From the NCBI GenBank assembly GCA_013360465.1, contig JABWBO010000003.1, positions 62,001-126,000 on the forward strand: a stretch of 64,000 bases of DNA, read 5' to 3'. Positions 1 through 8,643 of the stretch are shown here, one piece after another. The notes beneath the pieces were generated by a model. It was not told the DNA's origin. It did no database searches and worked only from the letters and a program-made list of their open reading frames with translations. This stretch comes from Anaerolineae bacterium. Its GTDB lineage: Bacteria > Chloroflexota > Anaerolineae > Aggregatilineales > Phototrophicaceae. A program made the position numbers and the translations under genes. Positions within the stretch are counted from its first letter, which is position 1. The number at the start of each line of letters is the position of its first letter.

Positions 1-283
1 AGCCGTCAGAGAGCGCCCGGCGGAGGTCAAGAAGCTGAATCAGCGCCACGCCTACCAGCCAGGCAGCCGCCGTCGAAAGCGCGCTGGTCACCAGGGGGGC
101 ATTATCTGCCCGGCGCGAAAGTACGCTTAACCCCAGCAGCGCCGCGGGCATACTGATGGCGGCGGCGACGCGAACCAGAAAGGAATCCGTCTGCAACTCC
201 TTCCCAAGGAACAGCAGTGAGATCACCAGCAGGGCACTGCCGGCGTAGGTCGTCAGCGCAAGGGTCCACCGTGAGCGTTCCAT
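1..283 (-). CDS. Polytopic membrane protein, N-terminal part (cut by window edge)
   Basis: The minus strand is open from an ATG at 281-283 to the left edge, giving 94 residues of a truncated protein. The reading begins MERSRWTLALTTYAG and contains about three hydrophobic stretches (near residues 8-24, 34-50 and 66-82) separated by short basic turns such as SRR and DLRR, so it is an integral membrane protein. No catalytic motif is visible in the part present. It lies 110 bases downstream of, and in the same direction as, a membrane histidine kinase, so it could be the membrane sensor half of another signalling protein, but this is only a guess. The frame is clean and hydrophobic, which supports it being real. 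Confidence 0.6.
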   Translation of the reverse strand, partial: MERSRWTLALTTYAGSALLVISLLFLGKELQTDSFLVRVAAAISMPAALLGLSVLSRRADNAPLVTSALSTAAAWLVGVALIQLLDLRRALSDG

Positions 284-393
284 GAAAACGACTCCAATAC
301 GCGCATCATCTGCCTTCAGCATAGAAGGAACGCCGGCAGGATGGAGTAGGCGCTGCGTACGCCCCGCCCATGACAAATGTCCAGAGGCGAGAC

Positions 394-1644
394 TCAGGAT
401 GCGCGGTTCACCGGAAGCTCAAGCGTGAAGGTCGAACCAATGTCGGGCTGGCTGCTCAGAAGGATGTCGCCGCCATGCAGCCGGGCGATCTCCAGGGCAA
501 TCACCAGTCCCAGTCCCGCGCCGGAGGAATCGGTCGAGAGACGAACGAACGGCAGGAACACCAGATGCGCCTGGGATTCGGCGATCCCTACACCGGTGTC
601 CTGCACTTCGATGCGCAGGCGATCTTCGCGCAGCACGGTGCGAATCGTGATCTGTCCCTGCCGCGTGTACTTCGCAGCGTTGGTCGTCAGATTGCTGATC
701 GCCTGTCGCAGTCGCAGCGGATCGCCGTCGATCTCGGTCAGGGCGGGATCGAACTCCGTCTCCAACCGCACTCCGGCGTGGAGCATCCGCCGGGCTTCAT
801 CTGCCGCCTGCGCGCATAAGGCGTTGATCGAACAGCGCGCATAGTTGAGGGATAAACTCCCTGAACTCAGACGCGCGCTGTCCAGCAGATCGCCCACCAG
901 CCGGTCGAGATGCTCCCCCTCGCTGATGATCTGCTCCAGATAAGCGCGCCCCGGTTCTGCCGATGCGCTGCGGTGCAGCAGTTTGGCGAACCCCAGCACC
1001 GAGTTCAGTGGAGTCCGCAGTTCGTGGCTGACCCGCGCCAGAAAGCGCTGGCTCTGATGGCGCACTTCTTCCGCGACGTGCGCCGTGCTGATGTCGATGG
1101 ACAGATGGCTGAGAAAGCGGAGCGTCTGGAACGTGTAAGCGGCGAGCAGGATGTCGTAACTCACTATGATGGAGCGGCTGGGTTCCAGCCGCAGCGCGCC
1201 GGGCAGCACCTCGAAGACAAGGTTGACCCAGAAGGCGGCAATGCACAGGACCTGCACGAAACCGCGCCGCCGTCCCGAATACAGCATACCGCTGATCGTG
1301 TAGGGGATGAGCGTGGTCAGCGCCGTCACCGGACCCAGCCCCAGGATGACCATCCCCTGCAAGCCAAAAACGGCGATGAGAGAGATCATCCAGAAGAGGG
1401 ATGCGCCGCCAAACCACCCCACCCCATAGATGAAAGCTACAGCCCCTGCCAGGATGCCATATGCCCAGGGATACGGCACGTCCTGATAGACCGCTGCCGT
1501 CCACAGGATGACCTCGCCCAGCACCAACTGCCAGCCGCGCGTGCGCCAGTAGCGGTCGATCTGCGCCTGCGCCGTCGCCTGGACCGGCGCTGGGAGGAGG
1601 TTATCCTGGTCTGGAAGTAACCCGCTGAAGAGTTCGCGCCACAT
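394..1644 (-). CDS. Membrane sensor histidine kinase
   Basis: This 416-residue protein has an N-terminal block of about five or six membrane segments (roughly residues 38-175) and a cytoplasmic kinase core. The H-box SHELRTPL puts the phosphoacceptor at His207. An N-box (SNLTTNAAKY), a G1 box (DTGVGI) and a G2 box (GAGLGL) follow, so the HisKA and HATPase_c domains look complete and active. No periplasmic or PAS sensor domain is seen, so sensing is probably through the membrane bundle. Its start overlaps the upstream receiver gene by 44 bases, which implies translational coupling. With the next two genes it forms a small phosphorelay operon, in which it is the only complete kinase. The signal is unknown. 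Confidence 0.9.
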   Translation of the reverse strand: MWRELFSGLLPDQDNLLPAPVQATAQAQIDRYWRTRGWQLVLGEVILWTAAVYQDVPYPWAYGILAGAVAFIYGVGWFGGASLFWMISLIAVFGLQGMVILGLGPVTALTTLIPYTISGMLYSGRRRGFVQVLCIAAFWVNLVFEVLPGALRLEPSRSIIVSYDILLAAYTFQTLRFLSHLSIDISTAHVAEEVRHQSQRFLARVSHELRTPLNSVLGFAKLLHRSASAEPGRAYLEQIISEGEHLDRLVGDLLDSARLSSGSLSLNYARCSINALCAQAADEARRMLHAGVRLETEFDPALTEIDGDPLRLRQAISNLTTNAAKYTRQGQITIRTVLREDRLRIEVQDTGVGIAESQAHLVFLPFVRLSTDSSGAGLGLVIALEIARLHGGDILLSSQPDIGSTFTLELPVNRAS

Positions 1645-1960
1645 CGTCAGGGTCCAGCGGCTTTCTCAGATAGATGAACTCAAAGCCCGTCTGTCGCAGC
1701 GCGCCGGTTTGGTCGAAAGCGGAGGTGATGATCGTCGGAGCCTCATGCAGGGCGCGCAGATCCTTCGCCAGGCTGTAGCCGTCGCCATCCGGCAGATCGA
1801 GATCTATGATGTAGACATCCGGCAAATCGCTCGCTGCGCGCCGGCGTGCTTCGGCGCACGATGCGGCAGTCACCAGCCGGTACGGAGTCAGATCGCGAAT
1901 GATCGCCTCCATCAGAAAACGCGCCGGCGGATGATCTTCGACGTAGAGGATCAGGCTCAT
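1601..1960 (-). CDS. Single-domain response regulator receiver (CheY-like)
   Basis: The 119-residue protein is a lone receiver domain. It has the acidic pair Glu8-Asp9, a phosphoacceptor Asp53 in YIIDLDLP, Thr79/Ser80 at the end of beta-4 and Lys100 in LRKPL. There is no output domain. Its ATG overlaps the stop of the upstream regulator as ATGA, and its 3' end overlaps the downstream kinase gene by 44 bases, so the three proteins should be made in a fixed ratio. A stand-alone receiver between a kinase and a DHp-bearing regulator fits an intermediate phosphate carrier (inference). A CheY-type output by protein contact is the alternative. Confidence 0.9.
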   Translation of the reverse strand: MSLILYVEDHPPARFLMEAIIRDLTPYRLVTAASCAEARRRAASDLPDVYIIDLDLPDGDGYSLAKDLRALHEAPTIITSAFDQTGALRQTGFEFIYLRKPLDPDDVARTLQRVTSRPG

Positions 1961-2790
1961 CGCGTGACCTCATCGATCAGGCGGTCGACGCGCTCCGCCT
2001 CGGCGATAATTTGCTCAATCAACTCCTCGGCGTCCGCCCGTTCCAGCCTGCCCTGCCGTTCCAGCCGTCCCGCCAGCAGACGCGCCAGTCCCATGAGCGT
2101 GTGCAGCGGCGTGCGCAGTTCATGGCGCACATGAGCGTCGGCGCGCGGCAGTTCACGCAGCGCTTCGGCGGCGCGCAGAGCGGCTTCGCGGTGATCAACA
2201 TTGAGCTTGGCGTAAATGTTCGACCAGTGATTGCGCACCGTGCCGTGAGAAATGCCCAGCGCTGCCGCCGTCGCCTGGTTATCATGACCGCTCGCCGCCA
2301 ACCGTAGGATGGCGCGTTCACGATCGGTCAGGCGGCGCTGGCGGCGCGCCTGCGTCATGCCCAGGATCGCCGTCTGCGACAGGAAGGGACGTCCCTGGGC
2401 GACGGCGCGCACAGCATCGACCATATGCAGCGAGAAGTCGTCGCTTTTCACGACATAGCCGTGCGCTCCGGCGTCGATCAGCTCGTCGATCCAAACCGGA
2501 TCATCATAGGCGGTGAAGATCAGAATCTTCATCTGAGGCGAGCGGGCGAGCGTCTCGCGGACGAAGCTCGCCGGGTCGAACGCCGCGCCGGCAAACGCCA
2601 GATCGAGGACCAGCACCTCCGGGGGGGACTGCTGAATCAACCGGGGCAGCATCGCAGGCTCCCCGGTCTCCCACAGGATAGTCACATCCAGCGCCCGCGT
2701 CAGTTCCTGCCGCAGTACCCTCAGGATGAGGGGGTGATCATCCGCCAAGCCGATTTGGATCGCCATCATGCCCGCATCATTTCGTTGCAT
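1957..2790 (-). CDS. NarL/LuxR-family response regulator with a C-terminal HisKA-like domain
   Basis: The 277 residues fall into three parts. A receiver (about 11-135) has Asp17/Asp18, phosphoacceptor Asp63 in LVLDLAF and Lys115. A LuxR-type helix-turn-helix (about 153-208) contains LTDRERAIL and GTVRNHWSNIYAKL. The unusual third part (about 218-277) carries a textbook histidine kinase H-box, RHELRTPLHTL with His223, and the following helix of a DHp hairpin, but the protein stops there with no ATPase domain. NarL-type regulators normally end after the HTH. The tail could act as a phosphotransfer or dimerisation module for the kinase downstream (inference). The next gene starts inside its stop (ATGA). 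Met8 or Met9 are alternative starts; no strong ribosome site distinguishes them. Confidence 0.88.
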   Translation of the reverse strand: MQRNDAGMMAIQIGLADDHPLILRVLRQELTRALDVTILWETGEPAMLPRLIQQSPPEVLVLDLAFAGAAFDPASFVRETLARSPQMKILIFTAYDDPVWIDELIDAGAHGYVVKSDDFSLHMVDAVRAVAQGRPFLSQTAILGMTQARRQRRLTDRERAILRLAASGHDNQATAAALGISHGTVRNHWSNIYAKLNVDHREAALRAAEALRELPRADAHVRHELRTPLHTLMGLARLLAGRLERQGRLERADAEELIEQIIAEAERVDRLIDEVTR

Positions 2791-2820
2791 CTGCCCGCGA
2801 TTGTACCCCGGAAAAACGAC

Positions 2821-2854
2821 AGAGGGGGAAGTCGCCGCGGCGACTTCCCCCTCT
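2821..2854 (-). terminator. Rho-independent terminator of the TadE/TadG operon
   Basis: Two 17-base arms, AGAGGGGGAAGTCGCCG and its exact complement, abut with no spacer. Read on the minus strand the hairpin is followed by GTCGTTTTTCC, a short U-run. It lies 52 bases past the stop of the long pseudopilin gene and ahead of the regulator operon, so it separates the two transcription units. A few bases at the palindrome centre would have to open as the loop in RNA. Confidence 0.75.
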
Positions 2855-2905
2855 TCTTGGTGATGATCTCACCCTTGGAACACAAGGGCGAGGCTGTTCC
2901 TCTGG

Positions 2906-5758
2906 CTAGCCGCCCGCCCCACTGTCCGTCGGAAGCGGCGGCAGCGTATTCGTCGGAGTCCGTGTCGGCGAGGGCGTCGGCGTGTTGGTGCGCGACGGCG
3001 TCGGTGTTGGCGTCCGCGATGGCGTGTGCGTCGTCGTCGGCGTCCGCGACGGCGTGAACGTCTGCGTCGGCGTCCGCGATGGCGTCCGGGTCGGCGTGTT
3101 CGAAGGCGTGTTGGTGATCGTCGGCGTCCGCGACGGCGTCCGCGACGGCGTCCGCGTGATCGTCGGCGTCCGCGATGGCGTCCGCGTGATCGTCGGCGTC
3201 CGCGATGGCGTCCGAGTCGGCGTCCGTGATGGCGTCCGCGTGATCGTCGGCGTCCGCGATGGCGTCCGTGTGATCGTCGGCGTCCGCGATGGGGTCCGCG
3301 ACGGCGTCCGTGTGATCGTCGGCGTCCGCGTGATCGTCGGCGTCCGCGTGATTGTCGGCGTCCGCGACGGCGTCCGCGACGGCGTCCGCGTGATCGTCGG
3401 TGTGATCGTCGGCGTCCGCGATGGCGTCCGCGACGGCGTCCGCGTGATCGTCGGTGTGTTGGTCGTCGTGCTGGTCGCCGTATTCGTCGGCGTCGGCTGG
3501 ACCGTCGAAACATCCGTCACAACCGACGTCGGGCAGGAAGGCGCATCGATGTAGAAGACGCTGCCATCGAAGTCCTGCGGAAGCGATCCAAAATCGACCG
3601 CCACCGTATTGCCCGCGCCGCCGCTGAAGATGAAGAAGATAGATTCTGTCGCGCCCGGCGGGATGGTGATCACGCTGAGCCACGTCCCCTCAATCGGCGA
3701 CACGCCCGAGGTGGCGGTGCCGCTGGTCGTGTCGGCGGCGGCATCCGGTCCCGCCCACATCTGCACGCTGCTGGAGTCGCCCGGCGCAGCACCAAGTCCC
3801 CAGACCTGCGCCAGCGTCATGGCGGGGGCGCGTGTATCGGCAGCGGACCATTCCAACCCAAAGCCGAGTATGGTCGCCGGGCTGAGTACCCGGTTGTTGG
3901 TGATGTCGAAGCGAACGATATCCAGGTTCTGGAAGATGACCGACGAGACACTGACCAGATCAGGCTCGCAGGCGGGGGTATTCGTCGCCGTCGGCGTCGG
4001 TCCAGGCGTGTTGGTTGGGACCGTCACGTTGAAGACGGTGGCGCAGTCGGTCGTCCCGTTCAGATCGTCGTAATAGAACGTCGTGCCGTTGAACCCAACC
4101 TGCGGCATCAAACTCGGATTCAGCGCCAGCGGAGCATTGGCGAACTGCACCAGGAAGGCGTTCGCCCCCGGCTGAATCAGCAGGTTCGCGCCCACCGCGA
4201 AGTCGTATTCGGGCGTCCCGGATATCGGCGTCGGCGTCCCAGAGCCAACCGTGACGATATAGCCCACATCGGTCGGCGATGGGTTATCGGACCCTGTCCA
4301 GACGACGGAACCCGGCGTCCCCAGGCGGAACAACTGAGTCGAGAGGTCAGGGTAGCCCGCAATCGAGGGCCAGACCAACTGCACACGACGGAGTTCGACG
4401 GAGTACGGCAGGCTGTTGGTCAGCGTGAAAGTGACCGTCCGGTTCACATAGTTGATGCTGCTGCCAACCGTCACGTTGCTGCACTGGAATACCGGCGTCT
4501 GCGAGGGCGTCCGCGAGGGCGTCACCGAGGCGGTTGTGGACGGCGACGGGGTATCTGTTGGCGTCGGCGAATGATCCGGCGTATCGGTATAGGTCGCCGT
4601 ATCCGTCGGCGTCGCCGTGTTGACGCCCGGAGCCGTCGGCGTCTCATAGGAAGCATCAATCGGCTGAGGCGCGCGGAAGGCTTCGTTGACGGCGATGCGC
4701 CGCGCCTGAAGCGGGACAAACGGAGCCAAGCCCAGAGGCGTTACCAGCGGGTGGTTGAAGGTCACGACCACCGCGATGGTATCGCCTGCGCCGCCGGCAT
4801 CCCAGAAGGACACGCCTTCATCAATCGAACCGCTGCCCTTGTAAGCGTTGTCGGTCCATCCGTCCGCTTCCAAATCGCCGCCCGCGCTGGGGTATTCGCG
4901 CAGCAAACAGACTGGTGCGCGAGGATCGGTATTCGTGCCAAAACCACCCTGGTTCAGGATGGGCGGGAAGCGGAAGCGCTGCGCATAACCCCCCGCCGAT
5001 GGCTCGTTCGGCTGGCGAAGTTTCGGTCGACTGCTGCAAACCATCACATCGAACCAGCCCGGTTCGTCGGAGAAGCGCTGCCGATAGTATTGGGGCGGCG
5101 TCAGGGCATCGCTGTCGTGATCGCCGGGAAGCGGGCGATACCAGGGATAGAACCAGGGGAGATTCGCGAAGTCGGGATAGCTGGCGTCGAGCGTCCCCGG
5201 AACACCCACCGGCGGCAGGGGCAGCTGCTGCGGTCCAAGCGCCAAACCGGCTGCGCCGATGCGCGCTTCATCATAGATGGAAAGGATGCGTGCCAGGTCT
5301 TTGCGGCGGTTCTGATCTTCGGTGTCGCCGGGGTCGCAGTCATCGCCGCCGTAATAGGAAGCGTACAGGCTTTCGACGCCGCCCACGAAGACTTCGATGG
5401 CGCGCGCTCCGGTATAGGGAGTCAGCGTCGTCGCTGTGCCGCGCTGCGCCAGATCGACCACCTCGTCGCCGGTATTCTTGGCGCAGGGGACGATGGAATT
5501 CAGGTCGCCCGTGTATGCTACATCAGTCTGGTCATACAGGCGAAGATCGAGCTGATATTTCTCTTCGTCGTACTGGCCGGTCGCAGCCAGGCGCGCCGCC
5601 GCGCGCGCCGAGTTCTGGAGCGTCACCCAGGCTTGAAAGATGCGCCCGAACTCGATCACGCCGAACAGCAAGATCAGCAGTATCGGCAGAGTGAGCGCAA
5701 ACTCGACCAGAGTTTGCCCCCTTCGACGTGTGCGTACCTCAATGACTTGTTCTGCCAT
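2906..5758 (-). CDS. TadE-like pseudopilin with Ig-like domains and a long Thr/Pro/Ser/Arg repeat tail
   Basis: The 950-residue protein starts at an ATG preceded by a strong GGGGGAG site. A basic N-terminus is followed by [20 protein letters not shown], a class TadE prepilin-like segment with the conserved Glu and one membrane helix (about 18-42). Two beta-rich Ig-like domains follow (about 425-580 and 600-735), each introduced by a Thr/Pro spacer and each holding pattern residues such as NVTV or VSVSS. The last 200 or so residues are tandem [12 protein letters not shown] units. Such tails are usually extended, surface-exposed stalks and may be glycosylated (family knowledge). It is the last gene of a three-gene pseudopilin operon and ends in GAGG. 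It is far longer than ordinary TadE (about 150-200 residues). Confidence 0.85.
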   Translation of the reverse strand: MAEQVIEVRTRRRGQTLVEFALTLPILLILLFGVIEFGRIFQAWVTLQNSARAAARLAATGQYDEEKYQLDLRLYDQTDVAYTGDLNSIVPCAKNTGDEVVDLAQRGTATTLTPYTGARAIEVFVGGVESLYASYYGGDDCDPGDTEDQNRRKDLARILSIYDEARIGAAGLALGPQQLPLPPVGVPGTLDASYPDFANLPWFYPWYRPLPGDHDSDALTPPQYYRQRFSDEPGWFDVMVCSSRPKLRQPNEPSAGGYAQRFRFPPILNQGGFGTNTDPRAPVCLLREYPSAGGDLEADGWTDNAYKGSGSIDEGVSFWDAGGAGDTIAVVVTFNHPLVTPLGLAPFVPLQARRIAVNEAFRAPQPIDASYETPTAPGVNTATPTDTATYTDTPDHSPTPTDTPSPSTTASVTPSRTPSQTPVFQCSNVTVGSSINYVNRTVTFTLTNSLPYSVELRRVQLVWPSIAGYPDLSTQLFRLGTPGSVVWTGSDNPSPTDVGYIVTVGSGTPTPISGTPEYDFAVGANLLIQPGANAFLVQFANAPLALNPSLMPQVGFNGTTFYYDDLNGTTDCATVFNVTVPTNTPGPTPTATNTPACEPDLVSVSSVIFQNLDIVRFDITNNRVLSPATILGFGLEWSAADTRAPAMTLAQVWGLGAAPGDSSSVQMWAGPDAAADTTSGTATSGVSPIEGTWLSVITIPPGATESIFFIFSGGAGNTVAVDFGSLPQDFDGSVFYIDAPSCPTSVVTDVSTVQPTPTNTATSTTTNTPTITRTPSRTPSRTPTITPTITRTPSRTPSRTPTITRTPTITRTPTITRTPSRTPSRTPTITRTPSRTPTITRTPSRTPTRTPSRTPTITRTPSRTPTITRTPSRTPSRTPTITNTPSNTPTRTPSRTPTQTFTPSRTPTTTHTPSRTPTPTPSRTNTPTPSPTRTPTNTLPPLPTDSGAGG
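2946..3490 (-). repeat. Tandem 18-base-type repeat encoding ([12 protein letters not shown])n
   Basis: On the plus strand the region is built from recurring blocks such as GGCGTCCGCGATGGCGTC and GCGTCCGCGTGATCGTCGGC, all in multiples of three bases, usually six codons per unit. They encode the C-terminal [12 protein letters not shown] and TPTITRTP units of the pseudopilin on the minus strand. Because the unit is a multiple of three and lacks stops in other phases, several long shadow frames run through it. Copies differ by single bases, so the array is imperfect. Repeat number is likely to vary between strains by slippage or recombination (inference). Confidence 0.85.
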
Positions 5759-5812
5759 AGCTCCCCCGGCGCTAGACTAAACCCGCTGACGCAGCCCGAT
5801 TGCAGCGCGGCG

Positions 5813-8617
5813 TCATCCTGACAGCCTCGTAAACATCCTCGAAGCGATTTCATGGAACACTTCGGCAAGCTCAGCGCCGCCTGAAGCGTTGAAGTAATTG
5901 CCGCAGTCCTGCTGCGGCGCGACCGGCTGGAACGTGCCGCCCGGATTCGCCGGGCTTACCGGCGTCGTCTCTTCGCAGGCGCCACGCGCGCCCCAGTCGG
6001 GCGGCGCATTGCCGATTCTGCCGCTGATCTGTGCCTGCCAGTAATCGGCGTCAATCTGGAAGTTATCGCCGACATCGGCGATGTAGCGCAGCAGCTCTTC
6101 GCCCAGATAATCCTGGCGAAGCTTCTCCTGATGCGTTCGATTTCCGCGAGGGTCAGAACCGCGCATACAGGCAACATCTCCACCACAACTGATCTCGGTA
6201 CCGGCATCAAAATTGAGACCGAAGCCGATGGTGAAGATCGTCGGCAGAAGCTGATCCGAAAGGCGCGATGTCCCCGCATCATCGACGACCGCGCCGGGGA
6301 GATCGGACAGCCCGATCCAGTCCGCCCAGTCGCGGGCGTAGTCGTCCACGTCGTAAAACTGATAGCAGTTCAGCGGATAGTCATCCATGCGCAGCAGCGC
6401 CGGATTCACCGCCGTCGTGCCGCACTGCGTGCGGGTAGATGGCTCCAGGTCCATGCAGTAAGGCGGAACGGTGTCGATCAGCAGTTCGCCATTGACGGCA
6501 TCAGAGCCATAAGGACACACGCCATAAACGCCGTATGCTTCGTTCGGCAGCGGATAATCGCCTGGCGTGTTCAATGGGCTGTTGTTGCCCAAGGCGTTGA
6601 GCGGGTTGTTGTAGAAATTGCCGCTCACTTCGACCAGATTGTAGGGCTGCGGTTCAGACAATCCGGCGTAGTCGCCAGTGCGGGTGACCGGGTCGCTCGC
6701 GCCTGCCGCACCGTCGCTCAGCAGCACCATGACCCAGACTGCGCCTTCACGGCGGGCGGTGGCATAGAGCGCATCCGCACCGGCGCGCAGCGCTCCGCCG
6801 ATATTCGTCCCTCGGCAGGAACCGCGAAACTCATAGCTGACGGACGGCTTGCTGGTAGAACCGGTGTACCAGTGCGGAACCGAGTGAATGTCCGTCAGGA
6901 GCATCTGCTCGTAGGGACGCGCCGAACCATCGGGCAGTGTATCGTGCAGCGTCCAGAAGTTCCAAAGATTTGCCGAGTCGAATGGACACGCGCCGCGCAC
7001 CGGATTGTCTTTCAGATTGCCGATGAGCGTACCGTCGAGTCCATCATAGGTCTTGGGTGTGCCGTAATCGAGCAGGCTGTCCCACTGTCCGTCGTTGTCG
7101 GCGTCGTAGTAGGTGGAGTCTTCGGCGCGCACGCCAACCATCGCGTTGAGGGTGTTGTTCGCCCCGCGGCGCAGCAGCGTCGTGCCATCCGTATCGAACA
7201 GGTCGAATTCCGTCTCGATCATCGCCGACTGCAACCCATTGCCGTCCGGGTCGATGATGGTGGCAAAGCGGTCGAAGGTGACGAACGCCACACGATCGCC
7301 GCGCAGGAAATCGAGGCGCGCCAGAAACTCCTCGGCGGCATCGCGCGCTTCGCGGAAGGGCTGGCAGACCAGATCATCGAAGTTGAAATCGCCATCAGGG
7401 TCGTTACAGCAGCCGAAATAGTCGTACTGCGGGACAAAGCCGACAAAATTTCGCGCCACCGCAGGATCGTCACTGCTGCCGCCGATATTCAGGAACTGCT
7501 CGGAGTACCCCGTCCCAAAATAGCCGTAATACTCGCTACGCAGCCAATCTGGAACAGGGGAGCGCCCAAAGACGGAATTCGGATAAGCCCGAACGCGGCA
7601 GAAGGTGCGCGGCTCTTCACGCGCTTCGGGGGAACCCGCCGCACCCGTGTATGCCTGCCATGTTCCTGGAGTCGCCCCTGGTTCGAATTTGACAAGCGAG
7701 TCATAGAAGTTGTAGGCAGGGGATGCTGGGTCGGTCGGATCAATCGCAGTGTCAATCAGCGGGTTGAGCGCCACCTGACCATTGTTGAGGATGATGTCCC
7801 AAGGGTTCGTCCTATCGGGGTCACCCGAAGGGAGTAAGTTGCCATACGGATCAACGTTACCACCGAAGTCATAGCCCTTGATGTAGGGCGGCATGTAGCG
7901 CACGCCCAGTCTGTCTCGACCGGCGTCACCCGTGTATTCCGGGATCATGTCCCAGTCATCGTAGGTCGTTTCATTGAGCATGGACTCCGAAACGTCGAAG
8001 ACCAGGACGACATCAATGACGGCGGTCTGCGACAGCGCCGACTCAGTCAGGGTGATCGTGTCGTAGCCCAGCAGCCGCATGAAGATGGTCGGCGCTTCGA
8101 TCTGCGCCGTCACACGCACGACTTTCAATTCATCTTCGGTGCACAATTCGCGATAGCGCCGCACATCGTCCTGGTTCGCGGCGAGGTTGGGCGTCCCGTC
8201 AGAATTGAACAGCGCCGTCCCGTCCCGGTCCAATGGCGCCTCGGTCACCGCATCGCGCGGGACCTGCTGGAAGCGGCAGGTCTCGACCAGCACGTCGGTC
8301 GGGCTTAAGCCGTACAGCTCGATGAACTCGCGCGCGGCAAGGCTGAGCTGGGCGACGCTTTGCGCTTCATCCTGGGCGATTCCATCGGTGGGAGTCTCAT
8401 CGATGACGCGCCGCATCTGCCCCGCAGCCGCAACCGACGCCGCGTCGACCGCGCGCCGCATCGTGCTGTAGCGGATGAACAGCAGCGATACGTCGGTGAC
8501 GATGCCGACAAAACCAAGCAGCCCGATAAACCCAATCGCCAGCACAACGAGCGCCTGACCGGTCTGCCCTCTTCGGACAAAGTGCCTGGTTATCGCTGAC
8601 AGAAAACGCTTCATCAT
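5813..8617 (-). CDS. TadG-like pseudopilin with von Willebrand A domain
   Basis: The 934-residue protein begins with a basic stretch and GQTGQALVVLAIGFIGLLGF, the TadG/Flp-type membrane anchor (about 20-45), then the RAVDAASVAAAGQ segment typical of TadG N-terminal regions. Near residue 200 a von Willebrand A domain begins with VVLVFDVSESM, an intact DxSxS metal-ion site (Asp208, Ser210, Ser212). The domain carries long insertions, and VMVLLSDGAAG supplies the later conserved Asp. Role (family knowledge): a minor component or tip adhesin of a Tad pilus that binds ligand through a divalent cation. It sits between two TadE-like genes. A GTG at 8629 is an alternative start; the ATG at 8617 was preferred. 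Confidence 0.87.
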   Translation of the reverse strand: MMKRFLSAITRHFVRRGQTGQALVVLAIGFIGLLGFVGIVTDVSLLFIRYSTMRRAVDAASVAAAGQMRRVIDETPTDGIAQDEAQSVAQLSLAAREFIELYGLSPTDVLVETCRFQQVPRDAVTEAPLDRDGTALFNSDGTPNLAANQDDVRRYRELCTEDELKVVRVTAQIEAPTIFMRLLGYDTITLTESALSQTAVIDVVLVFDVSESMLNETTYDDWDMIPEYTGDAGRDRLGVRYMPPYIKGYDFGGNVDPYGNLLPSGDPDRTNPWDIILNNGQVALNPLIDTAIDPTDPASPAYNFYDSLVKFEPGATPGTWQAYTGAAGSPEAREEPRTFCRVRAYPNSVFGRSPVPDWLRSEYYGYFGTGYSEQFLNIGGSSDDPAVARNFVGFVPQYDYFGCCNDPDGDFNFDDLVCQPFREARDAAEEFLARLDFLRGDRVAFVTFDRFATIIDPDGNGLQSAMIETEFDLFDTDGTTLLRRGANNTLNAMVGVRAEDSTYYDADNDGQWDSLLDYGTPKTYDGLDGTLIGNLKDNPVRGACPFDSANLWNFWTLHDTLPDGSARPYEQMLLTDIHSVPHWYTGSTSKPSVSYEFRGSCRGTNIGGALRAGADALYATARREGAVWVMVLLSDGAAGASDPVTRTGDYAGLSEPQPYNLVEVSGNFYNNPLNALGNNSPLNTPGDYPLPNEAYGVYGVCPYGSDAVNGELLIDTVPPYCMDLEPSTRTQCGTTAVNPALLRMDDYPLNCYQFYDVDDYARDWADWIGLSDLPGAVVDDAGTSRLSDQLLPTIFTIGFGLNFDAGTEISCGGDVACMRGSDPRGNRTHQEKLRQDYLGEELLRYIADVGDNFQIDADYWQAQISGRIGNAPPDWGARGACEETTPVSPANPGGTFQPVAPQQDCGNYFNASGGAELAEVFHEIASRMFTRLSG

Positions 8618-8643
8618 ATCGATGCCCACTCAACTCGACTGGA

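Noticed and set aside
2946-3490. Possible CRISPR array
   Set aside because: Units are about 18 bases, directly adjacent, with no unique spacers of 30 or so bases, and they translate as a regular peptide.
2982-3554. Plus-strand frame encoding [11 protein letters not shown] repeats
   Set aside because: It is the antisense of the same repeat tract; the multiple-of-three unit keeps all frames open. The pseudopilin frame has the TadE signature and a strong ribosome site.
2766-3683. Long minus-strand frame rich in [11 protein letters not shown] repeats
   Set aside because: It is a shifted reading of the Thr/Pro repeat of the pseudopilin; the composition is fixed by the repeat and there is no ribosome site or domain.
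3700-5800. Frameshift or broken gene in the long pseudopilin
   Set aside because: The frame from the TadE signature to the repeat tail is uninterrupted, and both Ig-like domains are in phase.
6131-7837. 568-residue plus-strand frame opposite the TadG-like gene
   Set aside because: The minus strand carries the vWA metal site and membrane anchor in a continuous frame; the antisense has no start signal or domain.
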